From Capnocytophaga sputigena (GTDB taxonomy: Bacteria > Bacteroidota > Bacteroidia > Flavobacteriales > Flavobacteriaceae): DNA of 64,000 nucleotides. The stretch spans positions 1 to 64,000 of the forward strand of contig NZ_UAVP01000011.1 of NCBI RefSeq assembly GCF_900446695.1, read 5' to 3'. Positions 44,141 through 52,783 of the stretch are shown here, in pieces; the first letter of the stretch is position 1, and the number at the start of each line of letters is the position of its first letter. Under the pieces are notes generated by a model that was not told the origin of the DNA, did not search any database, and saw nothing but the letters and a program-made list of their open reading frames with translations. The translations under genes were made by a program, and so were the position numbers.

Positions 44141-47100
44141 AACTGTTCAGGTCTATAATTGTTAGGTTCTGGAGCCGCTTTGCTACGAACTATTTTTATT
44201 TGCCAATAGAATAGATTATTCCTGTGATCTGAATAATCCATAATATTGGTGGTCATTTGGTATCCAAATGAATATTCTCCATTACTTTGTATTTCTCTAT
44301 TTCCTCCTTGAAGAGTTTGAGGAATATGATTTCTATTCTCAAAGGAATGAGGTAAACCCAAACTATGGTATACTTCGTGTGTTATCACAAATGGCTTTAT
44401 ACGGCTTGTAGTTACTACTGCCTTATTAGGGGTATAATAAGCTGTCGTAGTTAGACTATCATCAAAATATCTTTGAGAGAAAAAGAATATAGGGAGGTAA
44501 TCCTTATATCTTTTATTATACTCTGCTTCCAGATTGACTGTTTTTCCCCTTAATCTTTCATTTAATATAGCTTTTAACTTTTTTTTAAGATTTTCCTTTA
44601 AATAAGTACTTAAATGTTGATGACCTGTAGGTGTATTATATAATAAATTGTTGTTACGAGTATAGGCTCTATTAAACTGATCTCTAAGTGTTATACCACT
44701 CAAATCTAAATCTACTTTTTTAAATATAGGATCTATTAAGGAATTTCTTAAATACTTACGTAAGTATTTTTTTTGTTCTAACAGCTTTGCTACTTCATAT
44801 CCTTTTTCAGCTACTCCATTGTAGTCTACATCCGTGATCACATTCACCATTAGCAGTTTTACCACTTTGCGATTGGCTTTGCTATTAGGCATTACGTCCA
44901 AGACACCTACTATCTTTTTCTGCGCAGGTTGCCCATTAGTACCTTCTGTAAGAGCATACGCTTTTATCTGTTTTCCGTTTAAATCTCCAAAAGGCTTTAA
45001 GCACTCTATTTCAACAGTAATGCTTTTATGATTTCCAACTGATTTTGAGGATATTTTAAATATGTTATATCCTTCTGGTGGTGTGTAAGCTACCTCTGGG
45101 AGAGGGGGTTGTGGTGGTGGAGGTCCTACAGTAACACCTTGTTCACTAATATTAAAAAACTGACTCTCATATTCTATAAAGAGGTTGTTAGGCTCTTCAT
45201 ACACATCATATATGATATCAAGAACTGCTACACTTCTTACTTGTTCATTTTCATTCTTATATAGGATAAGTTTAGGCACAAAATACCTATATGGTGTGCC
45301 ATCGCGATCTATTGTTACATTTCTATACTCACTTTTAAATTTTTCGATTACCGCAGTACTACTCTCAGGCTGAAAAGGAGTATTAGTGTCATTATTGTGA
45401 TAGAACCCCATAAGCGTGTCTATTTGTGCTGTATCACCTATTAGGTTAGTGTCATTTTCTCTATACCAATCAAAGCCATAAGTAGGGTTATCACTTGAGG
45501 CAGAGTCATCTTCCCAATCGCTATTAGGTCTAAACATTACTAAGGCTTTGCCTTCAATTACAACGGGGTCTTGAGCAAGGCTTTCCGCCTTATTACTATG
45601 CTTTGTTCCTTGCTCTCCCTTCACCTCAAGCAGCCCTTTAGAGTTTACCGTTGCCAACTCATCGGAGTGGATAAAGAGTTTTTCAGTACCTGCTACATTG
45701 GTTTCTCGGGCTTCTATCTTTATCTCTTGGTCGGAGTTTATTAGGGCTTTGCCAGCTTGGGTGTGGAAATAGTCGGCGATGAGTTGTTTCATAAATGGAG
45801 TAGTTACCAGCATTTGTTGTAATACATTGAAGAAAGCTGTGTTGGCTACGTCCATCACTAAATTGTTGCCGGCACTAAGATTGAGGTCTTTACCTGCGCA
45901 CAATGAGATATTCTCAGGGGCAGAAATCTCTATGTTCTTGCCTTGGGTGTCGAATCTTAGGGTATTGCCGTTCTTATCTGAGAGTAAAATGCTTTCGTCT
46001 TCGGTGAAGACGAGTTTGTGTCCGCTACGGGTTTGTATGCCTTTGATATCGTTGTTTGTGTTGTGGAAAGGACTGTATTCCTTACCGTTGTAGTTACTGC
46101 CTACTACAAAGGGACGTTCGGCGTTTTGGTCTTCAAAGTCTACCCATACTTCTTCACCTATTTCGGGGATGAAGTAAAAGCCTTTGCCACCTCCTGCGTG
46201 GGGTTGTACTACGCGTATCCAAGGGGTTTTGGTTTGATGTTTTTCTTGCCAGATAAACTGTACACGCACGCGCCCTAAGCCTTTAGGGTCGTTGTTATCG
46301 GTAACTCGGGCTACTTGCTGTTCAGCTCGTGGGAGGGCTTGTTCGTCGTAATAGTAAGCGATATACACATCGGGGATGGCGATAAACTCGTTTTCATAAT
46401 CATACCCCGACTGGTGGTGCTTGATGTCGATAATGCGATAGCTTTCCATTGGCTTATCGTTGATATCCTTTAACTTTATAAAGCCTCCTATGCGCAGATG
46501 TGGATTTCTACTTTTGCCTCGTACTTGCATCAGTTGCTCACGGCTTTCTTTCTCACGACGAACTACATCTTTTAAATAATCACCTCTAAATTGTTCGGAG
46601 ATTGCATTATAAGGAATTGTTGGTTTCTTGGTAAATACCTTTTCAGATGCTTTGATTGCGGCATACTGGAAAGGGTTTATTTTGTCCTGCAAATGGACTT
46701 CTTGGGTTGTTTTCTGTTCGGTATTGCCTGTTTCTACATCGTAAGAAATATAAGAGAAATTTTGTGGTTTGATCATTAGTTCAAACTCTACATTTATCAG
46801 GTCTCCTCCCTCTAAAAGAGTTACTGTTTTTTGAGTTTCGTTGTTGAACATCAACTGGGTGCCATTGTAATAGAAAAACTCACCGTAACGACGGGCAAGG
46901 CGTTGGATAAACTGATAATCGGATTCTTTGTATTGTACTACATAGGGGATTTGGTAATTGGTGTTGAGTAAGCCATCGGTGTTGATAGTTACTTCTTTAT
47001 ATTCTTCAGTAGCTTGTGCTACTATTTCTTTGAGGGTTTTATTTTCATACGACTGGCATTCTTTTCCGCTGTCTAACAATATACTGGGAGCAAAGCCTGA

Positions 47101-47511
47101 AATATATAAATTACCGTAGCCACCTCCTTCGTTTTTCTTATTGCAGATATTGGCTATAATTCCTTTGAAGGATTGTACAATGTTGCCTTTTTGGTGAAAA
47201 TGAATTGTAATTTTTTCTCCCAGAAGGTTTTTGGAGTTTTTCATCACTTGCCCGTAAAAATCATCGATAGCGGTATCACTTACTACGATGGTAAATTCGT
47301 CGTGGGCATTGGTGTGCTGGGTAAGGAAGGTTTCGAAGTGGTTTTTGTTTAGAAAGGGTTGGTCGCCGAGGGTGAGGGTAACCATTACCACGGGGTTGTT
47401 TTTGTCCTTTACATAGTCGTCATAACTTTTTATGGAAGCAAAGCGGGCAAGAGTTTGAGGGTCGTTCACACGGCCTGGGACTGATGAGGTGTTGTGAGTG
47501 TTGTTTTCCAT
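44137..47511 (-). CDS. tssI: Evolved VgrG with C-terminal metzincin toxin domain
   Basis: 1124 residues. Residues 1-600 are a full VgrG with the late-control region (LARRYGEFFYYNGTQ), OB-fold and beta-helix stem, divergent from copies 1-3 in the first 450 residues. After a linker and a proline hinge (VGPPPPQPPLPEVAYTPPEG) the C-terminal 300 residues contain HEVYHSLGLPH (His1045, Glu1046, His1049, His1055) and a Met-turn NIMDYSD (Met1091), the HExxHxxGxxH plus Met-turn signature of metzincins. It should act as a zinc protease delivered as part of the spike. Its own promoter lies at 47542-47573. Confidence 0.88.
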   Translation of the reverse strand: MENNTHNTSSVPGRVNDPQTLARFASIKSYDDYVKDKNNPVVMVTLTLGDQPFLNKNHFETFLTQHTNAHDEFTIVVSDTAIDDFYGQVMKNSKNLLGEKITIHFHQKGNIVQSFKGIIANICNKKNEGGGYGNLYISGFAPSILLDSGKECQSYENKTLKEIVAQATEEYKEVTINTDGLLNTNYQIPYVVQYKESDYQFIQRLARRYGEFFYYNGTQLMFNNETQKTVTLLEGGDLINVEFELMIKPQNFSYISYDVETGNTEQKTTQEVHLQDKINPFQYAAIKASEKVFTKKPTIPYNAISEQFRGDYLKDVVRREKESREQLMQVRGKSRNPHLRIGGFIKLKDINDKPMESYRIIDIKHHQSGYDYENEFIAIPDVYIAYYYDEQALPRAEQQVARVTDNNDPKGLGRVRVQFIWQEKHQTKTPWIRVVQPHAGGGKGFYFIPEIGEEVWVDFEDQNAERPFVVGSNYNGKEYSPFHNTNNDIKGIQTRSGHKLVFTEDESILLSDKNGNTLRFDTQGKNIEISAPENISLCAGKDLNLSAGNNLVMDVANTAFFNVLQQMLVTTPFMKQLIADYFHTQAGKALINSDQEIKIEARETNVAGTEKLFIHSDELATVNSKGLLEVKGEQGTKHSNKAESLAQDPVVIEGKALVMFRPNSDWEDDSASSDNPTYGFDWYRENDTNLIGDTAQIDTLMGFYHNNDTNTPFQPESSTAVIEKFKSEYRNVTIDRDGTPYRYFVPKLILYKNENEQVRSVAVLDIIYDVYEEPNNLFIEYESQFFNISEQGVTVGPPPPQPPLPEVAYTPPEGYNIFKISSKSVGNHKSITVEIECLKPFGDLNGKQIKAYALTEGTNGQPAQKKIVGVLDVMPNSKANRKVVKLLMVNVITDVDYNGVAEKGYEVAKLLEQKKYLRKYLRNSLIDPIFKKVDLDLSGITLRDQFNRAYTRNNNLLYNTPTGHQHLSTYLKENLKKKLKAILNERLRGKTVNLEAEYNKRYKDYLPIFFFSQRYFDDSLTTTAYYTPNKAVVTTSRIKPFVITHEVYHSLGLPHSFENRNHIPQTLQGGNREIQSNGEYSFGYQMTTNIMDYSDHRNNLFYWQIKIVRSKAAPEPNNYRPEQL

Positions 47512-47541
47512 TGGTAGTTAGTTTATTGTGTTTGTTGAGGA

Positions 47542-47573
47542 CAAATGTACGAAAGATTTTTTGAATGGACAAG
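47542..47573 (-). promoter_or_regulatory. Bacteroidota-type promoter of the metzincin vgrG
   Basis: On the minus strand CTTG (47573-47570), a 20-bp spacer and TACATTTG (47549-47542), 31 bp before the ATG. Same layout and the same CTTG variant as at 37786-37817. Confidence 0.7.
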
Positions 47574-47589
47574 GGGTTGAATAAAAAAT

Positions 47590-48228
47590 CTACTTTTTCT
47601 CTTTGAGCCTTCCAGCACTTGTATAGCGTTTTTGGAAGTACTCATCATTGAAGTCATAGATGTTTAGCCCTTGTGTGGTACAAGCCAATATCCTGCCATT
47701 TCCTAAATATAAGCCTACATCGGAAATAGGTTTGAACTTATCGTATCTAAAGAACAAAATATCACCTTCTTTCAAGTAAGTACGCCCTGTGAAAAGTTGT
47801 AAATCCTTAGAGCGGAAGATGCCATCGGGAGTCTTGGGAAAAGTAGTTTCATACACTTCACTGAACAAGGCTTGTATAAAGTAAGAAGCATCTGCCCCCT
47901 CTTGTTTTTCTAAGGTCTTTTCCTTATAAGGTGTTCCTATCCACTCATCTATAAAAGCATAGAGCTTATAATTAGTGATTTTTTTAGGAGGTACAGCCAA
48001 AATAATGGAGTATTTCTCTCTTAAGGCTAATTCCTTATCGGATAGGTTTTCTCCCTTATCATCTACCAAGGTATATTGCTCATTGATTTGTTTCTTTTGG
48101 GCTAATACTGCTTTGTAGAAAGCATCGGTAGGGTAATGATAAGGAAGCTCAGCAAGGTAACGGCTTGATGAGCAAGATGATAATGCAATTGTACTAAAAG
48201 TAACGAAAAGTATTTTTAAGTGTTTCAT
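47590..48228 (-). CDS. NlpC/P60-like lipoprotein with lost catalytic residues
   Basis: 212 residues from the ATG at 48228, chosen because it gives MKHLKILFVTFSTIALSSCS, a clean lipoprotein signal; a longer frame from 48261 overlaps clpV. The domain has the NlpC/P60 layout: DEWIGTPYKEKTL, EGADASYFIQALF, LKEGDILFF, DVGLYLGNGR. In active enzymes the second block reads DCSGF and the fourth HVGIY; here Cys is Ala114 and His is Asp170. It is therefore probably a binding protein rather than an enzyme, in the outer membrane or periplasm. Placement directly after clpV suggests a T6SSiii envelope role (TssQ/R-like), possibly holding peptidoglycan. Confidence 0.7.
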   Translation of the reverse strand: MKHLKILFVTFSTIALSSCSSSRYLAELPYHYPTDAFYKAVLAQKKQINEQYTLVDDKGENLSDKELALREKYSIILAVPPKKITNYKLYAFIDEWIGTPYKEKTLEKQEGADASYFIQALFSEVYETTFPKTPDGIFRSKDLQLFTGRTYLKEGDILFFRYDKFKPISDVGLYLGNGRILACTTQGLNIYDFNDEYFQKRYTSAGRLKEKK

Positions 48229-48233
48229 TCTAT

Positions 48234-50711
48234 TTATTCGGTTATGTTCGATTTTTTCCAAGCGACTTCATTATTTTCCCAGAGTACCTCTATAGTATCT
48301 CCTTCTTTAAATTCACCTGCTACAAGTTTCTTAGCCAAAGGACGACGTAACTTAGCACGAATGATACCTTTTAAAGGACGAGCTCCATAGGTGGCATCAT
48401 AGCCTTGTTCTGCTAAATGCTCTTTTACTTCTTGAGCAATATTGAGTGAGATGTTTATACCCTCTGTTAGGTTTAAAAGCTCTTTTTTCAAATGTATTTC
48501 AAAGATTTTTAGAGCATTTTCTTTGCTAATAGGTGCAAAAGGTACTATCTCGGTAAGACGTCCCAAAAACTCTGGTCGGAAATAACGACTCATTATCTCC
48601 AAAAGAGTAGATGAGGAAGGAATATTCCCCTCAGTAAAGGATTTGACAATAAAGTCAGAGCCTATATTGGAGGTAAAGAGGATAATGGCATTAGAAAAAT
48701 CGCCTTCTTTACCCAAACGGTCGTGCAACTTCCCTTCGTCCATTATTTGTAGGAATACATCAAATACAGAGGCGTGGGCTTTTTCTATCTCATCAAAAAG
48801 TACGATAGAGTAAGGTTTTTGTCGGATTTTATTCACTAATAAACCACCTTCCTCATAGCCTACATACCCTGGAGGTGCCCCATAGAGTAAGGCTGCCGAG
48901 TGCTCTTCTTTGAACTCAGACATATCAAAACGGATAATGGCGTTCTCATCTTGGAAAAGGAATTCGGCTAAAGATTTAGCCAATTCTGTCTTCCCTGTTC
49001 CTGTAGGTCCCAAAAAGAAGAAAGAACCTATCGGTTGTCCTGCTTTGCTCAATCCGGAGCGATTTTCGAGTACAGCCTCACTGATAATAGCAATAGCGTG
49101 GTCTTGCCCTACTACCCGTTCGGAAAGAATAGCATCCATATCACTCAAACGCTGTTTTTCTTCTTCTTTGAGTTTGCCTATAGGAATATTCGTTTTTTGA
49201 GAGATGAGTACGGCTAAATCCCATTCGGTGATGTGAGAACGTTTTTCTTGAGCTACTTTTTCAGCTTCGGTAATGAGTTTGCGTCCATAGCTCAATAGGT
49301 TATCAGCAGTTTCAAAAGTAGTAGTTTGTTCCTCTTCTAAAAGGGTAGAGGCATCTAACAAAAAGGGAATGCGCTGTTTGATATCATTCAATAACCAAGC
49401 AGCGTTCTTTTTGCGTTGCTCTTCTGTAAAACCTTGTGTATTGTCCTCCAAGTGAATTATTTGTGTAAGCAAGGCATTTTTTTCTTTTAAGAAAGATGCT
49501 CCTGCTGTTTTCACAACTGACATTGTATGGTCTATGAGGTCTATCGCTGAGGCAGGCAGACTTTTCTCTTTTAAATACCTTTTAGAAAGACGTATGGCTT
49601 CCCAAATTGCCTCATCGGTTATGGCTATATGATGGTGGTTTTCATAAGCTGAAAGGGTTTGACGCAACATTCTAAAATGGGTTTCATCATCACTTTCTTG
49701 CAATTCTACCTTTTCAAACAAAGGTTCTAAACCTGATTTTTCTATTTTTTTGGTAAATTCATCGATAGTAGAAGTGCCTATGACAGTGAGTCCTTTAGTA
49801 AGTTCACTTTTAAGTAGATTTGCCATAGAGGAATCAAAAGAGTTACCTAAAAGTGCGTGTAATTCCTCGATGATAAGTACTGATTTAGGATATTGCTTGA
49901 GTTCTTGGGCTATGTTCTTGATACGGTCTTCTATTTCACCTTTATAGGAAGCTCCTGCTATGAGGGCTCCCATATCCAATTCAAATACAGCTAAGTTAGA
50001 CAACACATCGGGGACTTGGTTAGATATAACCTTCTGTACAAAACTATTGATAAGGGTAGTTTTTCCTATACCTGAATCGCCTATGATAAGCACATTTTGT
50101 TTGCTAAATCTGCACAGTATTTCGGTAATTTTTTGAGTTTCGGCAACTCTGCCAACAGGTATTTCTTTTGAGGCTTTAGCTTTGAGGACATCTTTTTTAT
50201 TAACACAATATTTTTGCAAAAACCCTTTAGCCGTGGAAGAAAGAGGAGCAGAAGAAAAAGGTTTTTCGGCAGAGGCAGCAGGAAGAGGGGTCGTTTCTAA
50301 GAGTTCAGCACGAGTTACAGGATAGGTTTTCATTTGGTCGAAATTAAAAGCTACTCCTTGAGTACTCAATGCTATAAATACATCCCATAAGGAGATTTCC
50401 TCCTCATCTAAAATTTCTCGAATAGCTTCTGCTTCAGTGAAGATAGTGTCTATCACTTCATCGGGGTCACAGGAATAAGTGTTGGTAGCTTTTAGAGCTT
50501 CCTCAATGCGCACTTCAGCCCATTCTTCTAAATAGAACACATCGACACCTTTAGATTCCAAGAGCTTTAAGAGTGGTAAATCTCTGTTGAGAACGGCTTT
50601 CAATAAGTGCCCGCCAGAGTAACGAGCATTCATATTTTCACGAGCTATTTTCTGTGCTATCTCTAATGCTTTAGTAACCTCTGGGGCATAGCTCAATTTC
50701 TTTTCTTCCAT
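48234..50711 (-). CDS. tssH: T6SS sheath-recycling ATPase ClpV (TssH)
   Basis: 825 residues with Clp N-domain (LSYAPEVTKALEIAQKIARE, SGGHLLKAVL), two AAA+ modules with Walker A GDSGIGKTT (Lys217) and GPTGTGKTE (Lys574), Walker B VLFDEIEKAH and the C-terminal D2-small domain (GYDATYGARPLKGIIRAKLR). It disassembles contracted TssB/C sheath. Unlike general ClpB, it lies between a PKD-domain protein and a T6SS lipoprotein and has a shortened coiled-coil middle part, which supports tssH. Confidence 0.92.
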   Translation of the reverse strand: MEEKKLSYAPEVTKALEIAQKIARENMNARYSGGHLLKAVLNRDLPLLKLLESKGVDVFYLEEWAEVRIEEALKATNTYSCDPDEVIDTIFTEAEAIREILDEEEISLWDVFIALSTQGVAFNFDQMKTYPVTRAELLETTPLPAASAEKPFSSAPLSSTAKGFLQKYCVNKKDVLKAKASKEIPVGRVAETQKITEILCRFSKQNVLIIGDSGIGKTTLINSFVQKVISNQVPDVLSNLAVFELDMGALIAGASYKGEIEDRIKNIAQELKQYPKSVLIIEELHALLGNSFDSSMANLLKSELTKGLTVIGTSTIDEFTKKIEKSGLEPLFEKVELQESDDETHFRMLRQTLSAYENHHHIAITDEAIWEAIRLSKRYLKEKSLPASAIDLIDHTMSVVKTAGASFLKEKNALLTQIIHLEDNTQGFTEEQRKKNAAWLLNDIKQRIPFLLDASTLLEEEQTTTFETADNLLSYGRKLITEAEKVAQEKRSHITEWDLAVLISQKTNIPIGKLKEEEKQRLSDMDAILSERVVGQDHAIAIISEAVLENRSGLSKAGQPIGSFFFLGPTGTGKTELAKSLAEFLFQDENAIIRFDMSEFKEEHSAALLYGAPPGYVGYEEGGLLVNKIRQKPYSIVLFDEIEKAHASVFDVFLQIMDEGKLHDRLGKEGDFSNAIILFTSNIGSDFIVKSFTEGNIPSSSTLLEIMSRYFRPEFLGRLTEIVPFAPISKENALKIFEIHLKKELLNLTEGINISLNIAQEVKEHLAEQGYDATYGARPLKGIIRAKLRRPLAKKLVAGEFKEGDTIEVLWENNEVAWKKSNITE

Positions 50712-50736
50712 TGTTTTGTATTTTTTATGATTGTTA

Positions 50737-51804
50737 TTATCCTTTTTTCCAAAATATTTTTCCTTTTACTTTGTAATAAACATATATATTTTGGATACAA
50801 GCGTTATTAACGTCCTTTTGCAGGCGCAAATTTTCTATTTTTACTTTCTTTCCAGAAATTTCTTTGCAAAACTGTGCAAAGGGTACGATTTTATCGTCAT
50901 TGATAACTACAGGGACTTGGTAGTTCTCACAAAGATAGTCTTTGAAATCATCTTTGGTTTTAGCTTGAGAGGCTACCCCATTGAGAAGTAGGATAAACTG
51001 TTCATTAGAGATATCAGGGACTTTTTTTGCAGAAGGAGGTGTGTCCTCTTTTTTAGGAGCTTTTGGAGCTACGGGAATATTGGTAAGCATATCTACCAAG
51101 GGGTCTTTCTGTGCTTTCCCCATAGGCAGCGAAAAATTGCTATGAGGTTGTTCATATACATAACTCTCCATATCTATAGGCTCTTTAGCCACTACGTGTT
51201 TAGGGGCTACATAAATAGTTTTGGTAGCAATGTGGTCTAAATCGCCATTGACGATAAGAGTTATCTTCTTTTGTCCTACGCGTTTGAACTTATAGGTTAC
51301 AGAATCACCCACAGCATCAGTAGAGGAAGTTTCTCCAAAACTCCACTCAAATGAGATGCCTCCTTGTTTTTGTCCTATGAATTTAGTGGTTTCACCTAAG
51401 AAGACCACATCAGGAGCTTTGATGGTAGGCAGGTAGCCTACTTGTTGATTGAGAGAGGTAATGGTAAGCACCTTTTGAGAAGTACAAGAGCCGTTGATAG
51501 TAAGAGTTACCACATATTCTCCAGTCTTTTCATAGGTGTGAAAAGTACGCTGTCTAAAATCGGCAGGAGAACCATCGCCAAAATCCCATTTCCACGATTT
51601 AGCATTTTTTGTTTTATCACCAAACTCAATGACTTCCTTCACAGCATAGTTATCAGCAAAGACATAGAAGTTAGCCTCCTCGCAATCTACGTGACGAGAG
51701 CATTGGAAAATGAATAAGAAAATACCAAGACAAAGGAGTACTCCAAAACTCCAATAGATTTTAGGGTCAAATTTAGGAAAAAAACCAGTAGAATTATAAT
51801 TCAT
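50737..51804 (-). CDS. PKD-domain T6SSiii envelope protein
   Basis: 355 residues: a cytosolic N-terminus, one membrane helix (residues about 17-35, IYWSFGVLLCLGIFLFIFQC), then two PKD-like domains (AKSWKWDFGDGSPADF with HTYEKTGEYVVTLTING; ISFEWSFGETSSTDAVGDS with YKFKRVGQKKITLIVNG), a proline-rich linker and a C-terminal folded domain (SNEQFILLLNGVASQAKTKD onward). It should span the periplasm from the inner membrane. By position beside clpV it is a candidate for a TssNQOPR membrane-complex subunit (TssP/R). It is first in the clpV operon. Confidence 0.65.
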   Translation of the reverse strand: MNYNSTGFFPKFDPKIYWSFGVLLCLGIFLFIFQCSRHVDCEEANFYVFADNYAVKEVIEFGDKTKNAKSWKWDFGDGSPADFRQRTFHTYEKTGEYVVTLTINGSCTSQKVLTITSLNQQVGYLPTIKAPDVVFLGETTKFIGQKQGGISFEWSFGETSSTDAVGDSVTYKFKRVGQKKITLIVNGDLDHIATKTIYVAPKHVVAKEPIDMESYVYEQPHSNFSLPMGKAQKDPLVDMLTNIPVAPKAPKKEDTPPSAKKVPDISNEQFILLLNGVASQAKTKDDFKDYLCENYQVPVVINDDKIVPFAQFCKEISGKKVKIENLRLQKDVNNACIQNIYVYYKVKGKIFWKKG

Positions 51805-52140
51805 ATATCTTCTTATTAAAGAAACAATAGTAATTTAGAGGCGCAAATTAATATTTTTTGACGAAACAACCAACAAAAAAGAAAATATTTTTCAGTTTTT
51901 TAGGTAATTAAATTTTAAAATGTTGAATATTAATTAAATGTAAAACAAAGGAATTAAAGTATTTTTTACTTATAGATGTTCTATAGGTACTTTCTTTTAA
52001 GATGATTTTTCTAATATTTTTTGTTTTATCTCTGATTATATGTAATCTAAAAGAATATTTTTTTGAAATTACTAATTAAATGTGTATCTTTGCACAATCA
52101 AATCAATAACTTAACATTAACATTTTAATACTTAACAACA
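51805..52140. other. Divergent intergenic region between the clpV operon and a plus-strand lipoprotein gene
   Basis: 336 bp without a gene, very AT-rich. It holds a strong plus-strand promoter (52062-52092). A minus-strand promoter for the PKD/clpV operon must lie here too; TTAATTTG around 51845-51852 is a near match with a 22-bp spacer to TTTG, too weak to call. This is a plausible boundary between T6SS and mobile-element module. Confidence 0.6.
52062..52092 (+). promoter_or_regulatory. Bacteroidota-type promoter of the plus-strand lipoprotein gene
   Basis: TTTG (52062-52065), a 19-bp spacer and TATCTTTG (52085-52092), a perfect consensus. The ATG follows 48 bp later, leaving an A-rich leader with no obvious structure. 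Confidence 0.8.
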
Positions 52141-52737
52141 ATGGTAAAGAAAATATTTTTACTCACCTTTATGGCAATTGGAATGACTGCCTGCTCTAAG
52201 TCTGACGACACTCCTACTAATACTAATAATGGAGATAACAATAAGCTGCTAGGAACTTGGGTAGGTACAGCAGAAGTTATTGCAGAAAAACCTGCACAAC
52301 AAAGTAAAGTATTAGAACTTTTTAAAAAATCGTATGGAGCTTTATTAGGTAGTCCTGAAAGTAATTATCAAACCTATACAGTTAAAGTAGTTTTTGACAA
52401 TGAAAAGAGACTAAAAATCACCGATAAAACGGGGCAGTATTCTTTTCAAGAAATAAAATACTCAACTTTAGGCAACAAAATAGTTAATGAAGAAAATAAG
52501 TTGCCTTTAGCTACTTATTCTATTGAGAATAACAGATTATTAGCTGAAAACACAGACTTTTTCTATTTAATAACAGATACTAATTTGGATAATTTAACTA
52601 ATGCCGAAGAATATCTAAAGGAATTTGCACAGTTAGACACAACAGCTCCTGACTACGCTAACAAGCTAATAGAATTGCAATTAAAATATGGTTTAGCCTA
52701 CAAGTACAAATATAAGTACAATCTTGTACGCCAATAG
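52141..52737 (+). CDS. Lipoprotein of unknown function
   Basis: 198 residues. Signal MVKKIFLLTFMAIGMTACSK (lipobox MTAC), a threonine/asparagine linker (DDTPTNTNNGDNN), then KLLGTWVGTAEVI, which resembles the GxW start of lipocalin-like domains, and beta-strands (YTVKVVFDNEKRLKITDKTG). It is the only plus-strand gene I accept, with its own promoter and terminator, so it is an independent unit between the T6SS and the mobile module. Function unknown; a cargo gene of the element is possible. Confidence 0.75.
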   Translation: MVKKIFLLTFMAIGMTACSKSDDTPTNTNNGDNNKLLGTWVGTAEVIAEKPAQQSKVLELFKKSYGALLGSPESNYQTYTVKVVFDNEKRLKITDKTGQYSFQEIKYSTLGNKIVNEENKLPLATYSIENNRLLAENTDFFYLITDTNLDNLTNAEEYLKEFAQLDTTAPDYANKLIELQLKYGLAYKYKYKYNLVRQ

Positions 52738-52742
52738 ATATA

Positions 52743-52782
52743 AAAATACCCCTGATAAGTATAAGCTTGTCAGGGGTATTTT
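52743..52782. terminator. Bidirectional terminator between convergent genes
   Basis: A 17-bp stem (52743-52759 with 52766-52782, one U-G pair) containing the GC core acccctga / tcaggggt, with a 6-nt loop and flanking A and T runs. It serves the plus-strand lipoprotein gene ending at 52737 and the minus-strand gene ending at 52784. Confidence 0.9.
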
Positions 52783-52783
52783 A

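Noticed and set aside
48234-50711. ClpB (general disaggregase) instead of ClpV
   Set aside because: The position inside the T6SS cluster and the reduced middle domain favour TssH.
51845-51875. Minus-strand promoter for the PKD/clpV operon
   Set aside because: TTAATTTG deviates from TAnnTTTG and the spacer to TTTG is 22 bp, too weak to call.
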